Source: a virus
IMG/VR virus record: IMGVR_UViG_3300044302_006339
Location: 1 to 30,800 of that record
Direction: 5' to 3' (one strand)
Length of the DNA stretch: 30,800 bases
Part shown: positions 8,100 to 15,221 of the stretch, in pieces
Numbering within the stretch: position 1 is the first letter of the stretch
Layout: every line of letters begins with the position of its first letter
The notes under the pieces: model-generated
Seen by the model: only the letters and a program-made list of their open reading frames with translations
Databases searched by the model: none
Told to the model about the DNA's origin: nothing
Made by a program: the position numbers and the translations under genes

Positions 8100-9226
8100 T
8101 AGAGATCGACCCCCGCAATAAAGCTCATATCTTCGTCATACACCAGGATTGCCTTTCCTGAATAATCGGCGAACGTGCCTTTCCAGAGCTTCAGCGTTGC
8201 TGTTTGGGTCCCGCTCACAGAAACCACTCTTAATGGCCAGAACAGGCCAGCAGAGGCAGGGTTAGAGTTGTCGGACAAAAAGAAGTGCGTTCCGTTGAGT
8301 TGCCAGTATTGGTCGGTTCTCTGAAGCAGAATATTTGTGGTGTTGTCGCCATTGTTTCCAATGTAATCCTGAATGGATGCAAACCGAGGGCGCTCCGACT
8401 CAGAGCTGCGGACGGTGTCGGTTCCAACATCACCACCCGAATTTGTCATGGTAGAGTCCATGACAATGCCGGCGTCTCCTTCCTTCTGGGTGACCTTAAC
8501 CATAAGGCCATCTGACTGATCCGGGGTGTTGATCTTCCAGAGCCACCCGTGGTTAAACCAACCATCGCCGTGTTTGGGTACGCTGGTATATAGAGATGCC
8601 GCAGCCCCATCATTACCCTCGTACTCCACAATCCGAGATCCAGAGCCCGCCGGGGTTGTCTCGGCAATATAGGCTGAGTTGTGACCAGCTCCGCTGAGGT
8701 TGATGTACGCCCGGATGCGCTCTTGTTTCCACTGGAAAGATGCATTGTTAACCGATCCGTCAGTGCATCTGACTCGCGCAAACATAAAGATGGCGTCTCC
8801 AGCGGGGATAGCCGCGCCATTATCCCAGTTGATAAACCCGGCGTTGTAGCCCGTTCCAAGTGATGGGATCAGGGTTGATTCGAGGACCTTGACCCCGTCA
8901 ACCGTTTTGACAAATCGATTCTCACTGCCGACACCAAATTCATAAGTGATCGTCTCGCCATTAACACTGACAGATTGGGCCATTGGCGTATCATCAGCTT
9001 GGCCATACAACCATCCTTCGCCAAACCCAAGCCAGGCCGACTTTGACGGGGCGGAAAATGTATAAGTGTCAGTCGTTAAAACGATCTCGTTCTGATCACC
9101 CAGGCCGCTTGATGCCGACCAGGCAAGGGCGCTCGTGCCACCCGAGCTGCCGCCTCCGCCGCCATCCAGGGACAATACAAGAGCCCTCGCTGCTGCAACA
9201 GACAGGGGAGAGTCGTTAGTTGCCAT
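8099..9226 (-). CDS. Putative virion appendage protein, unknown family
   Basis: A 375-residue protein. Residues 1-40 form a short helical N-terminus followed by a Gly/Ser-rich linker (SLDGGGGGSSGGTSA), which often joins a virion anchor to an exposed domain. The remainder is beta-rich and rich in Trp, Asn and Gly, somewhat like lectin or jelly-roll folds, but no family is recognised. The start at 9226 has GAGG nine bases upstream. It is the first of three coupled genes between lysis and cos. A fibre or receptor-binding role is inferred from this architecture and location. Confidence 0.75.
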   Translation of the reverse strand: MATNDSPLSVAAARALVLSLDGGGGGSSGGTSALAWSASSGLGDQNEIVLTTDTYTFSAPSKSAWLGFGEGWLYGQADDTPMAQSVSVNGETITYEFGVGSENRFVKTVDGVKVLESTLIPSLGTGYNAGFINWDNGAAIPAGDAIFMFARVRCTDGSVNNASFQWKQERIRAYINLSGAGHNSAYIAETTPAGSGSRIVEYEGNDGAAASLYTSVPKHGDGWFNHGWLWKINTPDQSDGLMVKVTQKEGDAGIVMDSTMTNSGGDVGTDTVRSSESERPRFASIQDYIGNNGDNTTNILLQRTDQYWQLNGTHFFLSDNSNPASAGLFWPLRVVSVSGTQTATLKLWKGTFADYSGKAILVYDEDMSFIAGVDL

Positions 9227-9404
9227 ATCTCAGAACCTCAACTCTTTCATGGGTGCAGTCATTGGCGGGCTCAAGAAACTCTCAATATCAATTCAAGGCG
9301 TCAGCTTTCGTTACACACAAGCTCCAGCTCGACCTGTAACTAACTGTTTGCATTGAGTGGGCATAAATCGTGCTTTTGGGAATCACCAATACACGGAGGT
9401 GCAT

Positions 9405-9953
9405 ATGACTTATCTACAAAAATTTCTTCTGCTGCTATTGTTCAGCGCTTCAGCCAGTAGCCACGCCTCGCTTTTGCGGTATGACATGACCTTCAAAGCG
9501 TCCAACCACGAAACCAGCATTGATGGCGAGGGGTATTTCGTTGCGGATACTGAGCTGAATGCGTTGGTCCGGGCTAGGTTCACGTCAACTTATTTTGACG
9601 CCCTTTTCACAGGAACGAACCCGCTAACGTCCAACGAATACTATTATTTTGGCCACGTTGTGGAGGCCCACAATATGACGGACTCCACACTGGGAATCGT
9701 GTTCAGCCCCTTATTTCTAATCAGGGCGCCTGAAGGAGATCGCGACTTTGCCAGCAACCTTCACAATCACGAAAATGGCGAGTTTTGGGGCTCACTCATC
9801 GTTCCGCTTGCAAGCCTTCCGCCTGGCTCTCAAAGATCCTACCTCGACCTGGACTTTCAGATTGGCCAACCCTATTCAGTGATGGAGCCAGCCACCCTGT
9901 CCCTGCTATTTCTCGGCCTGGCCGCTATCGGCATCAGGCGACGATTCCGCTGA
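9405..9953 (+). CDS. PEP-CTERM anchored exported protein (moron)
   Basis: This 182-residue protein has a signal peptide (MTYLQKFLLLLLFSASASSHAS, cleavage likely near residue 20). Its C-terminal sorting signal is EPATLSLLFLGLAAIGIRRR: the EP motif, a hydrophobic helix and an Arg cluster recognised by exosortase/EpsH systems. The middle has no recognised domain. The ATG at 9405 has ACGGAGGTG well placed upstream, and an upstream in-frame start at 9357 would bury the signal peptide. It is transcribed against the surrounding late genes and stands alone, the hallmark of a lysogenic-conversion moron. No clear sigma70 promoter was found in the 178 bases upstream. Function would depend on a host exosortase. 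Confidence 0.85.
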   Translation: MTYLQKFLLLLLFSASASSHASLLRYDMTFKASNHETSIDGEGYFVADTELNALVRARFTSTYFDALFTGTNPLTSNEYYYFGHVVEAHNMTDSTLGIVFSPLFLIRAPEGDRDFASNLHNHENGEFWGSLIVPLASLPPGSQRSYLDLDFQIGQPYSVMEPATLSLLFLGLAAIGIRRRFR

Positions 9954-9965
9954 CCAGTTGCGCAG

Positions 9966-10247
9966 TTAGGTTTTGTCGGCCCGGCGCTCGGCGGCGTTTA
10001 ATTCAGCCTGTAAGCGGTGCTCAAGCAACTGCTGCTCTCTCCGGTCACGCTTGCGCTGGAAGTACAGGCTCGTGAAGTAGGTCAGCACGGCGAACACCGT
10101 GCCGATCAGCATCATGATCTGGTTGAATGTCATAGCGCCCCAGGCGAAGACGAAGCCGTTTGTTGCGTATGAGATGCCTTGAGGGGCGGAATCGATTTTG
10201 ATGTGGGCGTTGCTGGCTAGTTGTCCCGCGATGTCCTTTAAGCTCAC
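9966..10247 (-). CDS. Single-membrane-span holin-like protein
   Basis: A 93-residue protein with a GTG start at 10247, two bases after the upstream stop and preceded by AAGGGA. Residues 38-62 form one transmembrane segment (MTFNQIMMLIGTVFAVLTYFTS), followed by a strongly charged helix rich in Arg, Glu and Lys (YFQRKRDRREQQ). This resembles HP1-type holins, in which a single helix precedes a basic tail. It could equally be an antiholin or an Rz-like spanin partner, but it lacks a lipobox and a long periplasmic coiled coil. It is the last gene of the lysis group. Confidence 0.7.
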   Translation of the reverse strand: MSLKDIAGQLASNAHIKIDSAPQGISYATNGFVFAWGAMTFNQIMMLIGTVFAVLTYFTSLYFQRKRDRREQQLLEHRLQAELNAAERRADKT

Positions 10248-10249
10248 CG

Positions 10250-10717
10250 TTATCCCTTATTGACGCTCTGGGTGAATTTTCCGGTGACAGCTTTGGCGAT
10301 ATCGCCCATATGGGGCGCCGCAAAGTAGAAGGCCAGAATGAGCATGACAGCCGGGTTCATATCCATGGCTGCACTCTTGGCGATACTGCCTACCGCGTTG
10401 ACTTTTTCGGCGGTGACAGCGCCGCCATCGTTCACGAATACCGCTACCATTCCGCACAGAACGGACAGCAGGTACATGCCCAGCCATGTGCCAGTGATGG
10501 CAAGGGCTATCAGGCGGCGGGCAAGGTTCTGCCCTTGTGTCGAGGCCATCCACTGCACAACCATCTGACGAGCTTCTGATCGATCCTTGGCGGCGTCTCC
10601 GGCCTTTTCCTCGTCCGTATAAACAAGGGCGTCAAGGCCGTTGGTAACGCCGTCCACGATCCCGCCCAGCGCCTTTTCGGTGCCAAACAGTTTTCCGAAA
10701 AAGCCGCCAATACCCAT
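10250..10717 (-). CDS. Three-TM-type holin family protein
   Basis: A 155-residue protein of the 3TM holin type. It has an amphipathic N-terminal region (GIGGFFGKLFG), a charged segment (DEEKAGDAAKDRSEARQM), then hydrophobic stretches around residues 66-92 (ARRLIALAITGTWLGMYLLS) and 122-135 (NPAVMLILAFYFAAPH). Such proteins permeabilise the inner membrane or regulate the main holin so that a signal-less endolysin reaches the wall. It lies directly downstream of the endolysin gene and upstream of a second holin-like gene, which suggests a holin/antiholin pair. Which one forms the hole cannot be told from sequence. Confidence 0.8.
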   Translation of the reverse strand: MGIGGFFGKLFGTEKALGGIVDGVTNGLDALVYTDEEKAGDAAKDRSEARQMVVQWMASTQGQNLARRLIALAITGTWLGMYLLSVLCGMVAVFVNDGGAVTAEKVNAVGSIAKSAAMDMNPAVMLILAFYFAAPHMGDIAKAVTGKFTQSVNKG

Positions 10718-10728
10718 GGGAAACCCCG

Positions 10729-11274
10729 TTAAATGCTGATTCGGTGATGGAGCCAGCCAAACATAAAGGACTCGTTTCGCTCCCGGGCTTCCGCGATCTC
10801 AATGTATCGGGCACCCTGCAGGCAATTCAGAGCCTTGAGCATGACGAGTTCGCCATGGTGCTGGCGACGATCCAGGTAATCCTTGAGGGCGCCAATCGTA
10901 CTGTTCCCGATCAGGCCGTCTACGGTGAGGTCCGCGTAATGGCTGCCCTGCACGTTCAGTGCGTTGAGGGACTGCTGCAACATCTTGCTGGCCACCGTGA
11001 TGCCCATGTTCACACCGGTATCCAACAGTTCCTCGGCAATCTTCATGCTGAGCATGGACACGCGGTCATAGTTCGGGGCGGACCAGTATTGATCCTTGTA
11101 GATCTGGACGGCCAAAGACTTCGGGAGGTGCTGCATGGGGCCGTTAAAGTTGTGCAGCCTGGCCACCTTCTCGGTGATGCCGTACATGGTGGGGCCGCCT
11201 TTGTCGTCGGCGTGATCGACAAACGCGCCTTCGCGGTCAATCAGTTCATCGATGATGCGACTGAGCCGGGACAT
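10729..11274 (-). CDS. Endolysin, GH108-type N-acetylmuramidase
   Basis: This 181-residue lysozyme cleaves the glycan strands of peptidoglycan at the end of the lytic cycle. The GH108 signature is at the N-terminus: DREGAFVDHADDKGG (catalytic Glu15), followed by PTMYGIT. Residues 95-175 fit the peptidoglycan-binding domain usually fused to this enzyme (LTVDGLIGNSTIGAL, then ARYIEIAEARERNESFMFGWLHR-like end). There is no signal peptide, so export depends on the holins encoded next. The ATG at 11274 has a strong GGAGG nine bases upstream. It is the first late gene after the tandem terminators. The usual second Gly of EGGY is Ala here. Confidence 0.92.
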   Translation of the reverse strand: MSRLSRIIDELIDREGAFVDHADDKGGPTMYGITEKVARLHNFNGPMQHLPKSLAVQIYKDQYWSAPNYDRVSMLSMKIAEELLDTGVNMGITVASKMLQQSLNALNVQGSHYADLTVDGLIGNSTIGALKDYLDRRQHHGELVMLKALNCLQGARYIEIAEARERNESFMFGWLHHRISI

Positions 11275-11289
11275 GGCGACCTCCAGAAA

Positions 11290-11315
11290 TAAAAAAGCCC
11301 CGCACTTGGCGAGGC
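11290..11315 (-). terminator. Rho-independent terminator before endolysin
   Basis: On the minus strand GCCTCGC, loop CAAGT, GCGGGGC is followed directly by TTTTTT. The stem has seven pairs with one G-T. It lies between the late promoter and the endolysin start, where a lambda-type tR' terminator must be overridden by Q. Confidence 0.75.
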
Positions 11316-11358
11316 ATCTGGTCAGGCGAACCCGGCCAGGGAATTTTCAATCGGGCAC

Positions 11359-11394
11359 AAAAAAACCGCCAGCTCGGAGCGAGGGCGGTTTTTT
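11359..11394. terminator. Bidirectional terminator downstream of late promoter
   Basis: An A-run, CCGCC, a loop containing CTC-GGAGC-GAG, GGCGG and a T-run give a symmetric hairpin that can stop transcription in both directions. It starts about 20-25 bases after the predicted late transcription start, close enough to act on a newly initiated complex. Confidence 0.85.
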
Positions 11395-11419
11395 GGGGGC
11401 AATTCGGTAATCTAGGGAA

Positions 11420-11448
11420 ATTGTGCTATTAACCGCGCACGATGTCAA
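11420..11448 (-). promoter_or_regulatory. Candidate late promoter (pR'-like)
   Basis: On the minus strand a perfect -35 TTGACA (11448-11443) is separated by 17 bases from CACAAT (11425-11420, four of six consensus matches). It lies just after the Q-like gene and points at two terminators and then the lysis genes, the lambda pR'/tR' arrangement. Confidence 0.72.
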
Positions 11449-11465
11449 CATGTTGTGTTTTCTGC

Positions 11466-12011
11466 CTATGAAGCCTTCCTGGCAATCCGCTCGAGCGACC
11501 GAATTTCAATGTCATCCAGGTAACGCATGATGTCGGTGAACGGATCGTTAAGGCCGTACTTACGGTACGTGGTTTCGGGTATGCCGCTCATCCTTGCCCT
11601 GCTCGCCGCTGATTTGTCGGCGTTGCCTGACCCACCACACCCTTTACAGTCCGCTATCTTCGAGTCGACTGTCTTGCTGCCCGTGCCCTTGCAGGAACGA
11701 CACCTGGTTGCGCTCACGAATTCCTGAACCATGGCGAGGCCGATCTTGTACCGAATACCTGCATCGCAGTCAGCCCAGAACCGGCTCTTATCGCACATCA
11801 GATCCTGAATCTCATTCAGTGCAGCCAGGGCGCTATGTATATCATCGCAATACTTGGCCATTATCAGATGCATGTGCAGCGGCTCAAGGCCGGAGCATGC
11901 AGCTGCGATGTCAGTTCTGGTCAGTTCCGGAATGCCGCCGAAAATCATCCCGGCCTGCAGCCCTTTGGTTGTCAGTCTTGCCATTAGATACGCCGCCTTG
12001 TTTGAGCTCAC
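11466..12011 (-). CDS. Q-like late antiterminator
   Basis: A 181-residue protein with a central zinc-finger-like motif (Cys104, Cys107, Cys122, Cys125 in CRSCKGTG and CKGCGGSG) and a C-terminal helix-rich region, similar to the antiterminator Q family of phages such as 82. Q loads on RNA polymerase paused at the late promoter and makes it ignore downstream terminators. Position supports this strongly: it is the last early gene, followed by a TTGACA promoter, two terminators and the lysis genes. The start is GTG at 12011, with GGGGG upstream and three bases after the previous stop. An alternative reading is a generic DnaJ-like zinc finger protein. Confidence 0.75.
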   Translation of the reverse strand: MSSNKAAYLMARLTTKGLQAGMIFGGIPELTRTDIAAACSGLEPLHMHLIMAKYCDDIHSALAALNEIQDLMCDKSRFWADCDAGIRYKIGLAMVQEFVSATRCRSCKGTGSKTVDSKIADCKGCGGSGNADKSAASRARMSGIPETTYRKYGLNDPFTDIMRYLDDIEIRSLERIARKAS

Positions 12012-12013
12012 TG

Positions 12014-12277
12014 TTACCCCCGCAACACATTGAAGATTTCCCGAATCTCTTTCTCGTCATCTTGCTCTGCCAGCCAGGCCTCTAATTCCTCCCGGCTTAC
12101 CTGTTTATCCCGGTACTCGCCCCACTTGCTGCGGGCCTTGGTTTCGGTTGGTATCGGTGCGAACCCTTCAAACCTCGCCCCGAAGCGGTCTCTGCAACTC
12201 CTGGCCGCTTCTGCAATGCTCCCTTCGGTAAGCATCGTTGCTCGCTTGCCGTCTACGATGGCAGTCAGTTGGAGCAT
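12014..12277 (-). CDS. Small early protein, unknown
   Basis: An 87-residue soluble, charged protein. Its N-terminus forms strands (MLQLTAIVDGKRATMLTEGS) and its C-terminus is an acidic helix (SREELEAWLAEQDDEKEIREI). No family is recognised. Its start overlaps the end of a 49-residue gene by 13 bases and its stop is three bases before the Q-like gene, so it belongs to the early-right operon. Confidence 0.65.
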   Translation of the reverse strand: MLQLTAIVDGKRATMLTEGSIAEAARSCRDRFGARFEGFAPIPTETKARSKWGEYRDKQVSREELEAWLAEQDDEKEIREIFNVLRG

Positions 12278-12414
12278 GGCTTATCCTCGCTGGGTAGGCT
12301 ACTTCCTGATCCTGGTAGCTGCTCCAGTAGCCTGATCACCTCGTTCGGGTCCAGGGGCTTGCCATCTCTGTAGATGTCATAGCCCCCAGGGTGATTCTTT
12401 ACTGAGTAGGTCAT
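12265..12414 (-). CDS. Short unannotated-size protein, 49 residues
   Basis: An ATG at 12414 opens 49 codons. The protein begins MTYSVKNHPGGYDIYRDGKP and continues with PNEVIRLLEQL, a strand-then-helix pattern common in small phage early proteins. The ATG overlaps the stop of the upstream membrane-protein gene as ATGA, and its 3' end overlaps the next gene by 13 bases, so it fills an otherwise empty 134-base gap. Function unknown. Coupling and natural-looking composition are the grounds for calling it. Confidence 0.62.
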   Translation of the reverse strand: MTYSVKNHPGGYDIYRDGKPLDPNEVIRLLEQLPGSGSSLPSEDKPCSN

Positions 12415-12578
12415 TGCGCTATTCCCCGTACCAACGCAGTCAATAGAGCGGCCGCCAGCCCAGCGGCACTACCAAAGGCCAAAGCCACGACATAATGGCT
12501 TAGCCGGCGCCTGGGTGGCACAAGCACGGCAATGAATACCGCCAGCATTGCGATCGCAGGCCAGGCCAGCCAGGTCAT
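12411..12578 (-). CDS. Small membrane protein, two predicted spans
   Basis: A 55-residue protein with two hydrophobic segments (TWLAWPAIAMLAVFIAVLV and YVVALAFGSAAGLAAALLTAL) joined by a basic loop (PPRRRLSH). The positive loop suggests both ends face the periplasm. The ATG at 12578 overlaps the Ref gene stop as ATGA and is preferred over the in-frame start at 12605, which would overlap Ref by 31 bases. Function unknown. Superinfection exclusion or membrane signalling are possible roles of such phage proteins, but nothing specific is visible. Confidence 0.6.
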   Translation of the reverse strand: MTWLAWPAIAMLAVFIAVLVPPRRRLSHYVVALAFGSAAGLAAALLTALVRGIAQ

Positions 12579-12880
12579 GCGGCCTTTTCCAGTAGTTCGT
12601 GACACAGCAACAAGATTTCTTCCTGCTTTCCGTATCGCTGCTCAAAACGACGCTTCCAAGGGTGTACAGCCACCAAACCCGGCATTCCGGTACCGTCCTG
12701 GTGGTGCCCTGCACACAGCGGCAGAACGTTCATGTGAGAGCCTGGCTTTGTCCGGCCGTCTATGTGGTGAATGCTCACCTCTTCGGTGTAATGGCCGTCC
12801 AGGTAACAGGCGATGCATCCAAGGGCCGCCAGCTGGTCGTGAAACTGTTTCTCAGCCTTGTTTGGTGATCTACCTTTCAT
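12575..12880 (-). CDS. Ref-family HNH nuclease
   Basis: A protein of about 101 residues matching the C-terminal nuclease domain of P1 Ref. It has LGCIACYLDG, then VSIHHIDGRTKPGSHMNVLPL, CAGHHQDG and VHPWKRRFEQRYG. The paired Cys, HH and the late HH form the HNH-like metal site. P1 Ref is a RecA-dependent nuclease that cuts displacement loops, so recombination or DNA processing during lytic growth is likely. The ATG at 12880 overlaps the previous gene; a GTG three codons upstream (12889) is an alternative. It sits in the position of lambda nin-region recombination genes. Confidence 0.86.
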   Translation of the reverse strand: MKGRSPNKAEKQFHDQLAALGCIACYLDGHYTEEVSIHHIDGRTKPGSHMNVLPLCAGHHQDGTGMPGLVAVHPWKRRFEQRYGKQEEILLLCHELLEKAA

Positions 12881-13652
12881 CACCCGCACCTTTGCGCAGC
12901 ATGCCTGCGTCGAAGAGGGCTTCGGCCATAGGCTGGTCAGCTTCTATTGCTTTTTGTATAACTGCGTCGGCTGAGCTTATGAGATCTTCCCGATCCCGCT
13001 CGGCGATGGGGTCTTTGAAATCAGCCGCTGACATCAGATACACCTCTGCCTGGTCGGTGCCGTTCTCCTTACAGGCCGGCGCGTACACAACCGCTTCTCC
13101 TTTTCTGGTAGCCAGCACTTCCCATGATTTAACCTGTGGGGTGACGCAAGTTATTACGAGGCCTGAGTTTTCGCTGTTTGCCCCGACACGAGGAAGCCCA
13201 GTGTTGCTATAGGGCTTCGCTGCCTCACTTTTCGGCATACCAGGAGGGCATTCGTTGTAGTGGCCACATGGCGACTCACCGCAGGTGCCGCAAGCAGTTG
13301 GTTTGGTAGGACGTACCGCTAGGATTTCCACTTCATGTAACGAAAAAGTGTGCTCCAGGCCGAACTCAAGCTTTCTCTCGCTTTGTAAGAAGTATTGATA
13401 GAACTGAACGTTGTAGAAAATGCGCGAACGAACCGAACCAACGATCCCGAAAGATGTGGCCCACTCCGGGGCATACTCACTCCACCAAGCCGGATCACTC
13501 AGTTGCTGCTCTGTTGGTGCTTTCATAGGACTCTTCCCGGTAACCTGCTCAACGAATAAACGTGACTCCCCTTCTGAGAAGGAAGCTTTGATCACCAAGG
13601 TTGCGAACGCTTGAGCGAATCTGCGACGACGGGCAGCATCAGCGTCATTCAT
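12870..13652 (-). CDS. Unknown protein with Cys cluster
   Basis: A 260-residue soluble protein without a recognised family. Around residues 120-136 it has CGTCGESPCGHYNEC, five Cys and one His in 15 residues, a probable metal site. The region before it is helical and aromatic (WWSEYAPEWATSFG). The C-terminus is an acidic helix. The start overlaps the upstream winged-helix gene as ATGA. It is part of the cluster of zinc-site proteins between P and Q. Confidence 0.7.
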   Translation of the reverse strand: MNDADAARRRRFAQAFATLVIKASFSEGESRLFVEQVTGKSPMKAPTEQQLSDPAWWSEYAPEWATSFGIVGSVRSRIFYNVQFYQYFLQSERKLEFGLEHTFSLHEVEILAVRPTKPTACGTCGESPCGHYNECPPGMPKSEAAKPYSNTGLPRVGANSENSGLVITCVTPQVKSWEVLATRKGEAVVYAPACKENGTDQAEVYLMSAADFKDPIAERDREDLISSADAVIQKAIEADQPMAEALFDAGMLRKGAGDER

Positions 13653-13885
13653 GCCGCCACCCCGCCACCAGGCCCCGGCGTAAATCCGCCGTTCACAAGC
13701 TCATACTGACGACCGTCGCGGTGTACCTTGACCACGCCGTAGTGCATCAGGTCACTGACAGCCTGGCGCACGTTCTTCGGGTGGCGATCGGTGGCCAGGC
13801 ACAGCTGGTAAATGCTCGCCGCTTCCTTGCCCAGGCAAATCTTGATGCGCTCCATCAAAACCTCGTCAGGGACGTGATCAGTCAT
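13649..13885 (-). CDS. Small winged-helix protein
   Basis: A 78-residue protein. Residues 8-62 fit a winged helix: helix MERIKICLG, helix IYQLCLATD, recognition helix HPKNVRQAVSDLMHYG, then wing strands VVKVHRDGRQYELV. The C-terminal tail is Gly/Pro-rich. It could bind DNA, for instance as a local regulator of the operon, but the target is unknown. The ATG overlaps the preceding gene end by 8 bases. Confidence 0.7.
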   Translation of the reverse strand: MTDHVPDEVLMERIKICLGKEAASIYQLCLATDRHPKNVRQAVSDLMHYGVVKVHRDGRQYELVNGGFTPGPGGGVAA

Positions 13886-14210
13886 GGGTCACCTCGGTTT
13901 CATCGCTAGGTCTGATTACCCCTTCCATTTCATCTTCAATCCAGTCACCGCTTTTCAGCAGCTCGGCGGCGCATTCATCGCAAATGCCAAGATATTCGCC
14001 GCGTGACTCTTGATGGAAAACGGTGTGGGGGCGGTGCTTGGAGCAAAAGTACTTCTCACACGAAACCTCATCCTCGCCGTGCATGTCGCCGCAGACATAA
14101 CTCAAGCCGCGATCGATCTGCTCGTCGCATCCAGGGTGATCACAAGTGGCAGCGAACACGTATCCGATCGGGCGACCTTGTGAGTCTGTTCCGCAATCTC
14201 CCCACCCCAT
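13878..14210 (-). CDS. Cys/His-rich zinc-binding-like protein
   Basis: A protein of about 110 residues with many Cys and His: CDHPGCDEQI, a Cys in LSYVCGDMHG, CEKYFCSKH and ICDECAAELL. The spacing suggests two or three treble-clef or AN1-like zinc sites. No family is named. The ATG at 14210 has AGGGGG about eight bases upstream; a GTG one codon earlier is possible. It is one of several zinc-site proteins in a row here. Confidence 0.7.
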   Translation of the reverse strand: MGWGDCGTDSQGRPIGYVFAATCDHPGCDEQIDRGLSYVCGDMHGEDEVSCEKYFCSKHRPHTVFHQESRGEYLGICDECAAELLKSGDWIEDEMEGVIRPSDETEVTHD

Positions 14211-14240
14211 CACGCACCCCCTATGGCTATCAGCTTCATA

Positions 14241-14543
14241 TCAATCCCCATGGTAGGTTTGCCCCATCGGGCCATGACCGCGGACCCGGCTTGTCGTTCT
14301 GCTCAGTTGATCCCGAAGCTGGCGGTTTTCCTCGTTCTTCTCGTTCAGGCGGATTCGCAGCTGTAACACCAGGTCCGCCAGCGGCAGGCCTTCCCCTGTA
14401 TCCTTGTCGACGATCCCGGAGGCATGGCAGGTGACACAGGCCATCTCATAGAACATTGGCTTTACCACCCCCCTACCCTTGCATTCGTCACACCGGGCCA
14501 GCGCTACCTTCTGCTGGCGGAACGCCGGACCCGATTTCTTCAT
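14241..14543 (-). CDS. Zinc-finger coiled-coil protein
   Basis: A 100-residue protein with an N-terminal zinc-ribbon-like motif (CDECKGRG near 18-25 and CVTCHASG near 36-43) resembling the DnaJ-type finger. A helix follows (LVLQLRIRLNEKNEENRQLRDQL) with heptad-like hydrophobic spacing, suggesting dimerisation. Similar small phage proteins are often unnamed. The ATG overlaps the stop of the upstream 54-residue gene as ATGA. Confidence 0.7.
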   Translation of the reverse strand: MKKSGPAFRQQKVALARCDECKGRGVVKPMFYEMACVTCHASGIVDKDTGEGLPLADLVLQLRIRLNEKNEENRQLRDQLSRTTSRVRGHGPMGQTYHGD

Positions 14544-14704
14544 GCACCCTTTTCCCCGTTCACCATCGCCTTGAGCACCCCCAGCTTCTGCCGGGCCCGT
14601 TCCGGGCTTGTCTGGCGATGAGTGGTCCCGGATACGCCTTCAGTTCGATCGCAAGAGTGATCACAGTTCTTGCAACCACACCCCTTCATAGGCTTAGTTT
14701 TCAT
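14540..14704 (-). CDS. Short Cys-rich protein, 54 residues
   Basis: An ATG at 14704 opens 54 codons. The N-terminus is basic and carries CGCKNCDHSC within MKTKPMKGCGCKNCDHSC, a likely metal site. A basic helix follows (PERARQKLGVLKAMVNG). The start overlaps the end of the P-like gene by 11 bases and the stop overlaps the next start as ATGA, so it fills what would otherwise be a 150-base gap in a tightly packed operon. No family recognised. Confidence 0.66.
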   Translation of the reverse strand: MKTKPMKGCGCKNCDHSCDRTEGVSGTTHRQTSPERARQKLGVLKAMVNGEKGA

Positions 14705-15221
14705 AGGTCACCTCTGGCTTGTCCTCGAGGAAACAGGCGGATCCCGCCAATACTGCCTTCACTGTCTGTGTCGCCAGCCTGCCCCGGGCCATGCGCCTTT
14801 GCTTTACCGACTCTGGTTCAGGTAGCCCTCTCGGCAATACCTGGTGCGATGCGTGGTTGCAGTTTGTTCTCGCCAGCCTCAGAACCTTCGGGATGTCCGG
14901 CCAGGTATAGTCCGGGTTCCCATCCGCCAGCTTCTGCCTGAGTCGATCGAAGATGATGTCCAGGCCTTCAAAGCTGAACTTCCCGATCGTCTTCGCCCAT
15001 TCCTTGCGCATCACTTTCAGCTGGTCCTCTGAATCTCCCCACAGGGACTTGACCTTGCCCCGGCCGTAGATCGTCGTCAGACGACTGAAGAACACAGCGA
15101 CCTTCTGCTTCTCGTCTTCAGTGAATGCACCCCTAATCCCAGTTGTCGATGGCGTAGCCGGGATCTGTGAGTTGCTTGTCGAGTTCGTGATTTGGGCGAG
15201 AACCCGATTGATGTTTTCCAT
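14694..15221 (-). CDS. Replication protein P-like (helicase loader)
   Basis: A 175-residue protein. After a flexible, Ser/Thr-rich N-terminus comes a helical domain with FFSRLTTIYGRGKVKSLWGD, a helix WAKTIGKFSFEGLDIIFDRL and YTWPDIPKVLRLAR. This corresponds to the lambda P pattern, in which a DnaB-loading protein ends its core with a Pro-rich turn before the last helices. It would bring the host DnaB helicase to the O-bound origin. It follows the O-like gene with an 89-base overlap and has GAGG upstream of the ATG. Lambda P is longer (233). Confidence 0.75.
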   Translation of the reverse strand: MENINRVLAQITNSTSNSQIPATPSTTGIRGAFTEDEKQKVAVFFSRLTTIYGRGKVKSLWGDSEDQLKVMRKEWAKTIGKFSFEGLDIIFDRLRQKLADGNPDYTWPDIPKVLRLARTNCNHASHQVLPRGLPEPESVKQRRMARGRLATQTVKAVLAGSACFLEDKPEVTYEN

